A stretch of 37,935 bases of DNA from an uncultured Chitinophaga sp. (GTDB lineage Bacteria > Bacteroidota > Bacteroidia > Chitinophagales > Chitinophagaceae), in NCBI RefSeq assembly GCF_902168175.1, contig NZ_CABHOU010000090.1, forward strand, positions 1 to 37,935, read 5' to 3'. A model generated the notes under the pieces. That model was not told the DNA's origin. It was given only the letters and a program-made list of their open reading frames with translations, and ran no database searches. Below, piece after piece: positions 6,642-13,602 of this stretch. Both the position numbers and the translations under genes were made by a program. Numbering within the stretch: the stretch's first letter is position 1; the number at the start of each line of letters is the position of its first letter.

Positions 6642-9488
6642 ATGAGAAACCTAATGGTTATGTGTAAAGTTTTTTCTTCCCTGCTTGGTTTTACGCTGCT
6701 CCAGGGATTTAAAGCATCCGGTCAGCAGGCTGGGTTTACCTACACGGCAAGCCCCCCGGGAGCCTGTGCACCGGCTTCATTTACGTTTAACAATACCACC
6801 ACAGGCTCGCCTATTTCCTACACCTGGACTTTCGGCGACGGCCGCACTTCCAAGCAACGGGACCCGGTAATCACATATGCCGCGGCAGGTACCTATAACG
6901 TTACGCTCACCGCCTATTATCAGAACACCACGAGTAACATCAGTTCACAGGTAACCGTAAATCCTTTACCTGTTGCCGACTTTACGGCAAACGACCGTAC
7001 CGGCTGTAATGCCTATACGGTCACCTTCACCAATTCGACCCCAGGCGCCACTACCAGCACCTGGAACTTTGGCGATGGCACGGCACCTGTAACTACCAGT
7101 AACGCCACCGTGCAACACCAGTACAACACGGTAGACACCTTTGATGTAACGTTGACCACCGCTAACGCCAACGGCTGCACCCAAACCGTAACAAAGGCAG
7201 GCTATATCATGATTGCCGCGCCAGTACTTAACCTCAGTAATAATATTACAGCCGGCTGTATACCTTTTAATGCTACCCTTACAGCCAGCAGTTCCAATAT
7301 AGACAGCGACCCCGTAAGCACCTACGCCTGGACGTTCGGTGACGGTTCCACACAGTCCACCGCCACCCCCAGCGTGAATCATACTTACACCACCGCAGGT
7401 ACCTTTAACGTAGCATTGACCATCACTACCGCGCAGGGTTGTACCGCTACGCGCACCTATAACCAGCATATACGCACCGGCACACTGCCTACCGGTGTAA
7501 GTTTCACCGCCACACCAGCTACCACCAATGCGGCTACACCTGTGCGTTTACTGGCCTCGGCCACGAATGCCACCAGCTACCGCTGGAATTTCGGCGATGG
7601 CAGCACGCAGGACGGAGCAGCTTCCGACGTTTATCATACATTTTTAAATACAGGTAACCTTACCGTAAACCTGGCCGCCGGCAACAATGGCTGTTACACC
7701 AACGCAGTGCCCGTAGGCGTACAGATAGCACCTTCGGTAGCACGTTTCACCTGGGTACGTGCCTGCGACAACCGCTTAAGGTTCCAGTTTACCAATACAT
7801 CCATTGGCGAAGCAGGCGATACTTACGAATGGGATTTCGGGGACAATACAGCGATCGATAACAATGCAAGTCCGAACCATACATTTACTACTGAAGGCAC
7901 TTATACTGTACGTTTAAGTGTAAGGAACAACAATAACGGAGGCGTAAGCACAACGTTTCAAACCGTACGGGTGTTCCTCGCCGACTTCAATACCGGCGTA
8001 AGCACCGTATGCCGTGGCACCACCGTACCTTTTGGAGTAGTACACGTACCGTCTGCCCTGGTGGCTAATTACGGCTGGCATTTCGGTGACGGTACTATGC
8101 TTAACACCAACAACGCCGACATTACCAAAACCTTTGCGGCTGTGGGTGCATATTCCGATACCGTTATTATTTCCTATAACGATCCGGCTTATTGTCCGGA
8201 CACTGTTATCAAAGTAAATCATGTAAACGTAATTGCCCCGGTAGCTGCCTTCACTGTAACAGCACCAGCCTGCGAAGGACAGTCTGTTTATTTTTCCAAC
8301 ACCTCTATGCCATCACCCAGTATTCCATTTACCAACTGGTCGTGGAGCCTGGGTAACGGCACCGTCTCAGCATTGGAAGTGCCTGCAGTAACGAAGTATA
8401 ACAATAGCGGGCAGTTCCCCGTAAAGCTGGTGGTGACCGATGCCCGCAACTGCAAAGATTCCATTACACAGCAGGTGGTTATCAATCCACTGCCTTTTAT
8501 ACAGATATACTCGCCTGGCACGAAAGTGTGTGAGGGCAATAGTCTTACTTTACAAACAGTTACAGACGCGCCGTTGCAATGGGCTACCAACTACAATATC
8601 AGCTGTAACAACTGCGCCAACCCGGTAATATCACCGCTGCGCGATACACAATACATTGCAGTGGCCACGAGCGCCCTTGGTTGTGCTGTTTCAGATACGG
8701 TAGCAATTACGGTGGTGCCCGCAGTAACGCTCGGCATTAGTGCAGATACCGCGATTTGTCTTGGTTCATCAGTACAACTGATGGCAACAGGCGCCACACT
8801 TTATGCCTGGACTTCCGACCAGGGAGCAGTGAATGCGCCCAACTCAGCGTCGCCCATCGTTACACCTACCACCAACACGACTTATACGGTATCGGCCACG
8901 AACGACCTATCCTGCCCGGTGGTAACCGCCAGCGTTAGCGTGAACACGAAGGCAGTACCCACACTGGACGCTGGTCGTAACCAGTTTGTACCGGTTGGCA
9001 GCCTGGTCAGTCTGAACGCCACTTACAGCGCCGACGTGGTAAGCTGGGAATGGTCGCCGTCTACCTACATCGACTGCCCCGTTTGTCCGAATACGACCGC
9101 AGCACCGCGCCAGCATATGACATACAGCCTGAAGGTGACTAACGACGTAGGTTGTACGAAAACAGATGTATTGGATGTACGGTTGCTCTGCGACCAGAGC
9201 GTGATATTTATTCCAAGCGGTTTTACACCAAATGGCGACGGACAAAACGACATTTTCTACATCCGCGGTAAAGGCGTTAAACAGGTACGTTTCCTGCGCA
9301 TCTTTAACCGCTGGGGACAGGAAGTATTTAAACGCGAGAACTTCAATATTGACGATATAAGCGCCGGATGGAACGGCATACTGAGAGGCAAAGAGTTGCA
9401 GAGCGACATTTACGTGTACATGATAGAAGCGATTTGCGACAGTAACGATATATTCCAGATGAAGGGCAACATATCCTTAATACGATAA
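6642..9488 (+). CDS. PKD-repeat surface protein with type B T9SS sorting domain, paralogue of the upstream gene
   Basis: The product is 948 aa from the ATG at 6642. An in-frame TTG at 6582 would add 20 residues but sits inside a promoter-like element and spoils the signal peptide. After the signal peptide (ending near KASGQQ) come about seven PKD domains (FGDG motifs), an Ig-like stretch with several Cys, and a ~95-residue type B T9SS sorting domain (GFTPNGDGQND, IFNRWGQEVF, ending SLIR). The last ~170 residues are close to those of the preceding protein, including paired Cys in IDCPVCP and the insertion NFNIDDI. The two genes therefore look like a duplication with different repeat numbers. 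The downstream PorP/SprF gene starts after 20 bp. Likely role: a second cargo of the same surface system. The ligand is unknown. Confidence 0.88.
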   Translation: MRNLMVMCKVFSSLLGFTLLQGFKASGQQAGFTYTASPPGACAPASFTFNNTTTGSPISYTWTFGDGRTSKQRDPVITYAAAGTYNVTLTAYYQNTTSNISSQVTVNPLPVADFTANDRTGCNAYTVTFTNSTPGATTSTWNFGDGTAPVTTSNATVQHQYNTVDTFDVTLTTANANGCTQTVTKAGYIMIAAPVLNLSNNITAGCIPFNATLTASSSNIDSDPVSTYAWTFGDGSTQSTATPSVNHTYTTAGTFNVALTITTAQGCTATRTYNQHIRTGTLPTGVSFTATPATTNAATPVRLLASATNATSYRWNFGDGSTQDGAASDVYHTFLNTGNLTVNLAAGNNGCYTNAVPVGVQIAPSVARFTWVRACDNRLRFQFTNTSIGEAGDTYEWDFGDNTAIDNNASPNHTFTTEGTYTVRLSVRNNNNGGVSTTFQTVRVFLADFNTGVSTVCRGTTVPFGVVHVPSALVANYGWHFGDGTMLNTNNADITKTFAAVGAYSDTVIISYNDPAYCPDTVIKVNHVNVIAPVAAFTVTAPACEGQSVYFSNTSMPSPSIPFTNWSWSLGNGTVSALEVPAVTKYNNSGQFPVKLVVTDARNCKDSITQQVVINPLPFIQIYSPGTKVCEGNSLTLQTVTDAPLQWATNYNISCNNCANPVISPLRDTQYIAVATSALGCAVSDTVAITVVPAVTLGISADTAICLGSSVQLMATGATLYAWTSDQGAVNAPNSASPIVTPTTNTTYTVSATNDLSCPVVTASVSVNTKAVPTLDAGRNQFVPVGSLVSLNATYSADVVSWEWSPSTYIDCPVCPNTTAAPRQHMTYSLKVTNDVGCTKTDVLDVRLLCDQSVIFIPSGFTPNGDGQNDIFYIRGKGVKQVRFLRIFNRWGQEVFKRENFNIDDISAGWNGILRGKELQSDIYVYMIEAICDSNDIFQMKGNISLIR

Positions 9489-9508
9489 ACTATTTAACCA
9501 TCAGAAGC

Positions 9509-10540
9509 ATGAAAACCTTGAGGACCCTTGTGGTAGTGATATTTTGCCAGGTGGCTGCGCTTCAGGCAACTGCACAGGACATACACATGTCGCAGTTCTA
9601 CGAAACGCCCATACTGCGCAACCCCGCGCTGATCGGCATTTTTAATGGGGATGTGAGGGTGCAGGCCGTATACCGCAACCAATGGAACAGCATTACTACG
9701 CCCTACCAAACCGGTACGCTTAGCGGGGAACTGAAGTTCCCGGTAGGGCAGTACTACGATTATGTAACTACAGGACTGCAACTGTCGTTTGACAGGGCGG
9801 GCACTTCACGGCTGCAATCGGTGCAGGTATTACCCGCCATCAACTACCACAAATCTTTAAGTGAAGATAAAAGCAGTTATCTGTCGCTGGGCGTTACAGG
9901 CGGTTTCGTACAACGCCAGTTCGATCCTACGCATCTTACATTCAACAACCAGTACACCAATGGCCGGTTCGACGCCAGTGCCCCTACGGGCGAAGAAGGC
10001 AGGCTCGCCAAAATGGGTTATACTTACCTGGATGCGGGTGTAGGCCTTAGTTACAACAGTAAAATAGGAGAAGATATCCCTTACTATATCGGTGCAGCCA
10101 TGTACCATTTCAACAGGCCTAAAGTTTCTTTTTATGGAGATGAGGGAGTAGAACTGGCACCGAAATGGTCATTTAATGCAGGTATTACCTTACCGATAGA
10201 TGATAAGTGGAAGCTGATAGCACAGTACAACCAGGTGCATCAGAATTCCTACAACGAATATATTGGCGGTGCGATGCTGGGTTACAGCCTGTACGACGAA
10301 GGCCTGGAATCTGACCACGGAGTTTACGGAGGTTTGATGTTCCGCTGGAACGACGCCCTGGTACCCGTGATTAAAATCGATATGGGCGCTTACGAACTGG
10401 GCATGAGTTACGACATTAACGTGTCTACCCTGCGCAGCGCCAGCCGTTCGTTCGGCGGGTTCGAACTGTCTTTCGTGTTCAAGAACTTCCTGAACAGCCG
10501 CAACACCACGCTGGATGCTACCAACTGTCCGAGTTTTTAG
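9509..10540 (+). CDS. PorP/SprF-family type IX secretion outer-membrane protein
   Basis: This 343-aa protein has a signal peptide (ending ATAQ) and the family's N-terminal block: DIHMSQFYETPILRNPAL, then YRNQWNSI, then Q-T-G-T-L-S-G-E. The remainder alternates beta strands as expected of an outer-membrane barrel and ends in CPSF with a terminal Phe. PorP/SprF proteins are linked to T9SS; in Flavobacterium, SprF is needed for surface delivery of the type B protein SprB. The gene follows two type B cargo genes with a 20-bp gap and is probably cotranscribed with them. It is therefore likely to serve those two proteins. A second, divergent family member occurs at 25137-26159. Confidence 0.9.
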   Translation: MKTLRTLVVVIFCQVAALQATAQDIHMSQFYETPILRNPALIGIFNGDVRVQAVYRNQWNSITTPYQTGTLSGELKFPVGQYYDYVTTGLQLSFDRAGTSRLQSVQVLPAINYHKSLSEDKSSYLSLGVTGGFVQRQFDPTHLTFNNQYTNGRFDASAPTGEEGRLAKMGYTYLDAGVGLSYNSKIGEDIPYYIGAAMYHFNRPKVSFYGDEGVELAPKWSFNAGITLPIDDKWKLIAQYNQVHQNSYNEYIGGAMLGYSLYDEGLESDHGVYGGLMFRWNDALVPVIKIDMGAYELGMSYDINVSTLRSASRSFGGFELSFVFKNFLNSRNTTLDATNCPSF

Positions 10541-10564
10541 TATGAATTTCAGGCAGGTATCGTA

Positions 10565-10586
10565 TTTTTACGGTCTTTCGTAAAAA
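10565..10586. promoter_or_regulatory. Perfect inverted repeat just upstream of the peroxiredoxin gene
   Basis: TTTTTACG (10565-10572) and CGTAAAAA (10579-10586) are exact 8-bp arms around a 6-base loop, ending 15 bp before the ATG at 10602. It is AT-rich and not followed by a T-run, so it is more likely an operator or leader structure than a terminator. Confidence 0.3.
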
Positions 10587-10601
10587 CTAAATATTCAGAA
10601 C

Positions 10602-11072
10602 ATGAAACTGGAAATAGGCTCACAAGCACCCGAATTTGCATTGTACGATACCGATAAGAACAAAGTATCCCTCAGCGACCTGAAAGGTCAGAATGTAGTA
10701 CTGTTGTTCTTCCCAATGGCATTCACCAGCGTATGCACCACCGAACTGTGCTCCGTTAGAGATAACATTGGCACCTATAACAGCCTGAATGCTAAAGTAT
10801 TCGGCATTTCCGTAGACTCGCCTTTCACGCTGGGCAAGTTTAAAGCCGACCAGAACCTGAATTTCTCCCTGCTGTCTGACTTTAACAAGGAAGCATCTAC
10901 CGCTTATGGCACTATTTACACCGAATTTGTACTGGAGCTGAAGGGCGTTTCAAAACGTTCGGCCTTCGTATTGGACAAAGAAGGCGTAGTTCGCTATGCA
11001 GAGGTCTTGGAGAAAGCAAGCGATGTTCCTGATTTTCAGGCAGTTAAAACCACGCTTGAAGGACTTAACTAA
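10602..11072 (+). CDS. Peroxiredoxin of the AhpC/TSA superfamily (Bcp/AhpE-like)
   Basis: The 156-aa thioredoxin-fold protein should reduce peroxides in the cytoplasm, as no signal peptide is present. The active-site motif P-x3-T-x2-C is visible as PMAFTSVC, giving peroxidatic Cys45. Cys50 follows in CTTELC, the same C-x4-C spacing as the Cys45/Cys50 pair of E. coli Bcp, so an intramolecular disulfide mechanism is plausible. Arg54 in SVRD fits the conserved active-site arginine. Length is normal for the family. It has a strong terminator after it and a palindrome before it, and appears to be a single-gene unit. Confidence 0.88.
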   Translation: MKLEIGSQAPEFALYDTDKNKVSLSDLKGQNVVLLFFPMAFTSVCTTELCSVRDNIGTYNSLNAKVFGISVDSPFTLGKFKADQNLNFSLLSDFNKEASTAYGTIYTEFVLELKGVSKRSAFVLDKEGVVRYAEVLEKASDVPDFQAVKTTLEGLN

Positions 11073-11100
11073 TTACTGTTAAATTTTTCCAAAAAAAGCA

Positions 11101-11139
11101 ACGGCGAGCCATCAAATTGGCTCGCCGTTTGTTATTTTT
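11101..11139 (+). terminator. Rho-independent terminator after the peroxiredoxin gene
   Basis: Perfect 11-bp arms ACGGCGAGCCA (11101-11111) and TGGCTCGCCGT (11118-11128) enclose a 6-base loop and are followed by TTGTTATTTTT. It lies 29 bp after the stop codon at 11072. Confidence 0.9.
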
Positions 11140-11189
11140 ACATAGAACTAAGGTTCCGAATTCTCCGATGAAATATTCAAAAAAATCAT

Positions 11190-11197
11190 TATCTTTG
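11190..11197 (+). promoter_or_regulatory. Bacteroidota -7 promoter element TATCTTTG
   Basis: TATCTTTG is an exact TAnnTTTG match ending only 7 bp before the ATG at 11205. No clear TTG lies at -33. If used, transcription would start at or next to the start codon, giving a leaderless or nearly leaderless mRNA. Confidence 0.5.
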
Positions 11198-11204
11198 ATA
11201 GACT

Positions 11205-11561
11205 ATGTTGAGAAACTTTACCCTTATACTCTTATTCACCTTGTGCGCCACCGCTTCCCCGCTCTGGTCACAAACTAAAGGCGGCTTATCCGGTAGCTCG
11301 GACGGGAAGGAAAAAGTCGTTAAGCTGTATCCCAATCCCGCAACTTCGAAAGTCAATTTCGAAATCCAACGTAATAACGAGAAGGGATACGAACTTATTG
11401 TGTACAATTTTCTGGGCAAGAAGATGGACCACTTTAAAAACTTACAGGTAAAGAACGAACTCAACTTAGATAGTTACTACGCCGGCGTATACATATTCCA
11501 GCTAAGGGATAAGGTTACGGGTGGTTTGATTGAATCGGGGAAATTCAATGTAGTGAAGTAA
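11205..11561 (+). CDS. Small secreted protein consisting almost only of a type A T9SS sorting domain
   Basis: The 118-aa product has a clear signal peptide (about residues 1-23, ending PLWSQ) and then only about 15 linker residues. A Por_Secre_tail-type (type A) T9SS C-terminal domain follows. The diagnostic start is KLYPNPATSKVNFE, then YELIVYNFLGKKM, and the terminal pattern is AGVYIFQL...GKFNVVK. In normal T9SS cargo this domain trails a much larger functional region; here no other domain exists. It could be a minimal surface peptide, a structural or signalling tail, or a remnant of a degraded cargo gene. It lies between two terminators with its own promoter element, so it is probably expressed alone. 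Confidence 0.85.
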   Translation: MLRNFTLILLFTLCATASPLWSQTKGGLSGSSDGKEKVVKLYPNPATSKVNFEIQRNNEKGYELIVYNFLGKKMDHFKNLQVKNELNLDSYYAGVYIFQLRDKVTGGLIESGKFNVVK

Positions 11562-11584
11562 TACAGACATACAACATAGTGTAT

Positions 11585-11624
11585 AAAAAAGGGCTGCATG
11601 TTAAAATGCGGCCCTTTTCTTTTA
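11585..11624. terminator. Bidirectional rho-independent terminator between convergent genes
   Basis: AAAAGGGCTGCAT and ATGCGGCCCTTTT pair around GTTAAA (core 11587-11618), with one T:G pair. A T-rich tail follows on the plus strand (to 11624), and the A-run at 11585-11590 gives a U-run for minus transcripts. It serves the small T9SS protein (stop 11561) and the methyltransferase ending at 11637. Confidence 0.85.
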
Positions 11625-11636
11625 TGTTATTACTTA

Positions 11637-12809
11637 TCAGGATACTTCCACGATAAGGAATTTGAGATACGTGGTATTTTCCATATTCCACATAATCGGA
11701 TGGTCTTTTGCCTGCGTCTGGAAAGTAACCTGCCTGATCTTTTTGCGGGCGTCCTTGGCCGCCGCTTCGATGATTTCGAGGAACTGAGATGGCGGTACCA
11801 GGTTAGTACAGGAAGCCGTTACGAGGAAGCCACCGGGTTTGAGCAGTTTCATACCGCGCAGGTTAATTTCCTTATAACCCGTAACAGCCTTCTGGATGTT
11901 CTCGCGGCTTTTGGTAAAGGCCGGCGGATCCAGGATCACTACATCAAACTTCTTATCTTCTTTACTCCACTGCTTCAGTACATCGAAGGCGTTAACTGCC
12001 TGGAACTTACATATATCCTGCAGGTTGTTCAACTCCGCATTACGACGGGCCGTTGCCACTGCATTTTCTGAGATATCGAGTCCCAGCACACTTTTGGCAC
12101 CGTAGTGGCCCGCATGGCAGGAGAAGGTGCCCGTGTAGCAAAAAGCTTCCAGTACATCGGCGCCCTGCACGATATGTTTAATTTCGCGGCGGTTATCCTG
12201 CTGATCGAGGAAATAGCCCGTTTTCTGGCCATTTACGATATCTACATGAAACTTAAGGCCGTTCTCATTAATAATAAGATTGGTATCGAAGGGAGCGGTG
12301 AGGAAGCCTTTCTGCTGCTGCATGCCTTCCAGTTCGCGTACGGGCACATCGTTACGCTCATAAATTCCTTTAGGATTAAATATCTCCAGCAGGGCCTTTT
12401 TGATCGCATCCTTCCAGCGGTCGATGCCGAGGGCCAGGGTTTGTAGTACCAGGTAGTCGTTAAACTTATCGATGATAAGGGCTGGCAGTTCGTCGGCCTC
12501 CCCAAACACCAGGCGGCAGTTTTCAACGTACCCCAGCTTTTTGCGGTATTCCCAGGCTTTACGGATGCGATTCAGGAAGAACGCTTCATCAATCTCTTCA
12601 TTTTTATCCCGCGTAAGCAGGCGTACCAGTATCTGGCTTTTGGGGTTAATGTACCCTTTACCTACGAAAATGCCGTTATGGGTGAATACAGATACGGTAT
12701 CGCCGGGTTCCACCGTACCGTCCATCTCCCCTACTTCATTCCCGAAAATCCAGGGATGGCCCGTTAAAACGCGGCTTTGTATCTTCTTCTTTAAAAAAAC
12801 TTTGGTCAT
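11637..12809 (-). CDS. rlmI: PUA-domain class I 23S rRNA methyltransferase, RlmI-like
   Basis: The product is 390 aa from the ATG at 12809. An in-frame TTG 33 bp upstream is unlikely because MTKVFLKKK is the usual family start. An N-terminal PUA domain (about 1-75, with GHPWIFGNEV) precedes a RlmI-like EEHD region and a SAM methyltransferase domain. That domain carries motif I AFCYTGTFSCHAG, the acidic LGLDIS strand and the motif IV DPPAF. The motif VI region TASCTNL carries a Cys, consistent with m5C chemistry. E. coli RlmI makes m5C1962 in 23S rRNA; the same target is inferred here. Length matches RlmI (about 396 aa). It diverges from grpE and shares a 129-bp intergenic region with it. Confidence 0.85.
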   Translation of the reverse strand: MTKVFLKKKIQSRVLTGHPWIFGNEVGEMDGTVEPGDTVSVFTHNGIFVGKGYINPKSQILVRLLTRDKNEEIDEAFFLNRIRKAWEYRKKLGYVENCRLVFGEADELPALIIDKFNDYLVLQTLALGIDRWKDAIKKALLEIFNPKGIYERNDVPVRELEGMQQQKGFLTAPFDTNLIINENGLKFHVDIVNGQKTGYFLDQQDNRREIKHIVQGADVLEAFCYTGTFSCHAGHYGAKSVLGLDISENAVATARRNAELNNLQDICKFQAVNAFDVLKQWSKEDKKFDVVILDPPAFTKSRENIQKAVTGYKEINLRGMKLLKPGGFLVTASCTNLVPPSQFLEIIEAAAKDARKKIRQVTFQTQAKDHPIMWNMENTTYLKFLIVEVS

Positions 12810-12829
12810 GTATTTATTACTTCGATGCG

Positions 12830-12837
12830 CAAAGGTA
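12830..12837 (-). promoter_or_regulatory. Bacteroidota -7 promoter element TACCTTTG for the RlmI-like gene
   Basis: On the minus strand TACCTTTG exactly matches TAnnTTTG, 20 bp before the ATG at 12809. The nearest TTG lies 15 bp upstream of it, a shorter spacing than usual. The identical octamer is used for grpE on the other strand of the same intergenic region. Confidence 0.55.
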
Positions 12838-12888
12838 AGCAAATGAGGCCCTCAAAAGCATTGTGTCAATTTGTCTTATAGAATATGC

Positions 12889-12918
12889 TTGGCAAAATTA
12901 TTGTCCATCGTACCTTTG
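12889..12918 (+). promoter_or_regulatory. Bacteroidota promoter (TTG-N19-TACCTTTG) for grpE-dnaJ
   Basis: TTG at 12889-12891 is separated by 19 bp from TACCTTTG at 12911-12918. This is a full match to the -33/-7 arrangement of Bacteroidota housekeeping promoters. Transcription should begin about 7 bp later, leaving a leader of roughly 14 bases before the ATG at 12939. No CIRCE element was seen. Confidence 0.7.
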
Positions 12919-12938
12919 CGAACAATTAATACCCAATT

Positions 12939-13490
12939 ATGACAGAAAAAGAGAAAGATACACAGGAAAACGTGCCAGATATTAATGCAGATGAGAATAT
13001 GAGCGGCACATCGCACCTGAACGACGCCCTTACAGACGAAAGCGCCCTGGAAAAAGCAGAGCAGCTTGCAGGTGAAATGCGTGATAAATACCTTCGCCTG
13101 GTAGCCGAATTCGATAATTTCAAGAAAAGAACGGCGAAAGAGCGCCTGGAGCTGATCCAGACTGCCAATAAAGAGGTGATCATCTCTATGCTGGACGTAC
13201 TGGACGATATGGAACGTGCGAATAAGCAACTGGAATCGGCCACAGACGTGAATGCCGTAAAAGAAGGCGTGCAGCTCGTGTTCAACAAACTGAAAAATAC
13301 CCTTACCTCCAAAGGCCTGAAACCTATGGAAACGGTCCATACGGAGTTTGATGCCGATTTACATGAGGCTATTACCGAAATCCCTGCTCCTGCAGCAGAT
13401 TTACAGGGAAAAGTGATTGATGAGTTGCAAAAAGGTTACTACCTTAATGACAAATTGATCCGCTATGCCAAGGTGGTAGTAGGAAAATAA
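12939..13490 (+). CDS. grpE: Nucleotide exchange factor GrpE
   Basis: The 183-aa protein is GrpE, the cytoplasmic exchange factor that releases ADP from DnaK. It has a variable acidic N-terminus (about 1-35), a long coiled-coil region with the conserved RDKYLRLVAEFDNFKKRT (about 49-66), and a C-terminal beta domain. That domain has DADLHEAI followed by the G-K-V-I-D-E-L-Q-K-G-Y motif and YAKVVVGK at the end. Length is normal. It sits directly upstream of dnaJ on the same strand (112-bp gap), the usual chaperone pairing, and has a good promoter. dnaK is not in the window. Confidence 0.95.
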   Translation: MTEKEKDTQENVPDINADENMSGTSHLNDALTDESALEKAEQLAGEMRDKYLRLVAEFDNFKKRTAKERLELIQTANKEVIISMLDVLDDMERANKQLESATDVNAVKEGVQLVFNKLKNTLTSKGLKPMETVHTEFDADLHEAITEIPAPAADLQGKVIDELQKGYYLNDKLIRYAKVVVGK

Positions 13491-13567
13491 AAAATATGAC
13501 GATCTGACAGGATAATATGCAACTGTTCAGGCCGGATTGCGATAAAAAATATCAGAACTGATCACAA

Positions 13568-13588
13568 AGCCTGCTCTATGAGCAGGCT
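13568..13588 (+). promoter_or_regulatory. Perfect 9-bp hairpin in the dnaJ leader
   Basis: AGCCTGCTC and GAGCAGGCT pair with only TAT between them, and the stem ends 14 bases before the dnaJ ATG at 13603. No T-run follows, so it is not a canonical terminator. It could limit readthrough from grpE, stabilise or process the mRNA, or affect ribosome access at dnaJ. Confidence 0.45.
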
Positions 13589-13602
13589 AACACGTATCAA
13601 CA

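Noticed and set aside
12842..12938. CIRCE heat-shock operator near grpE
   Set aside because: No TTAGCACTC-N9-GAGTGCTAA pattern was found in the gap.
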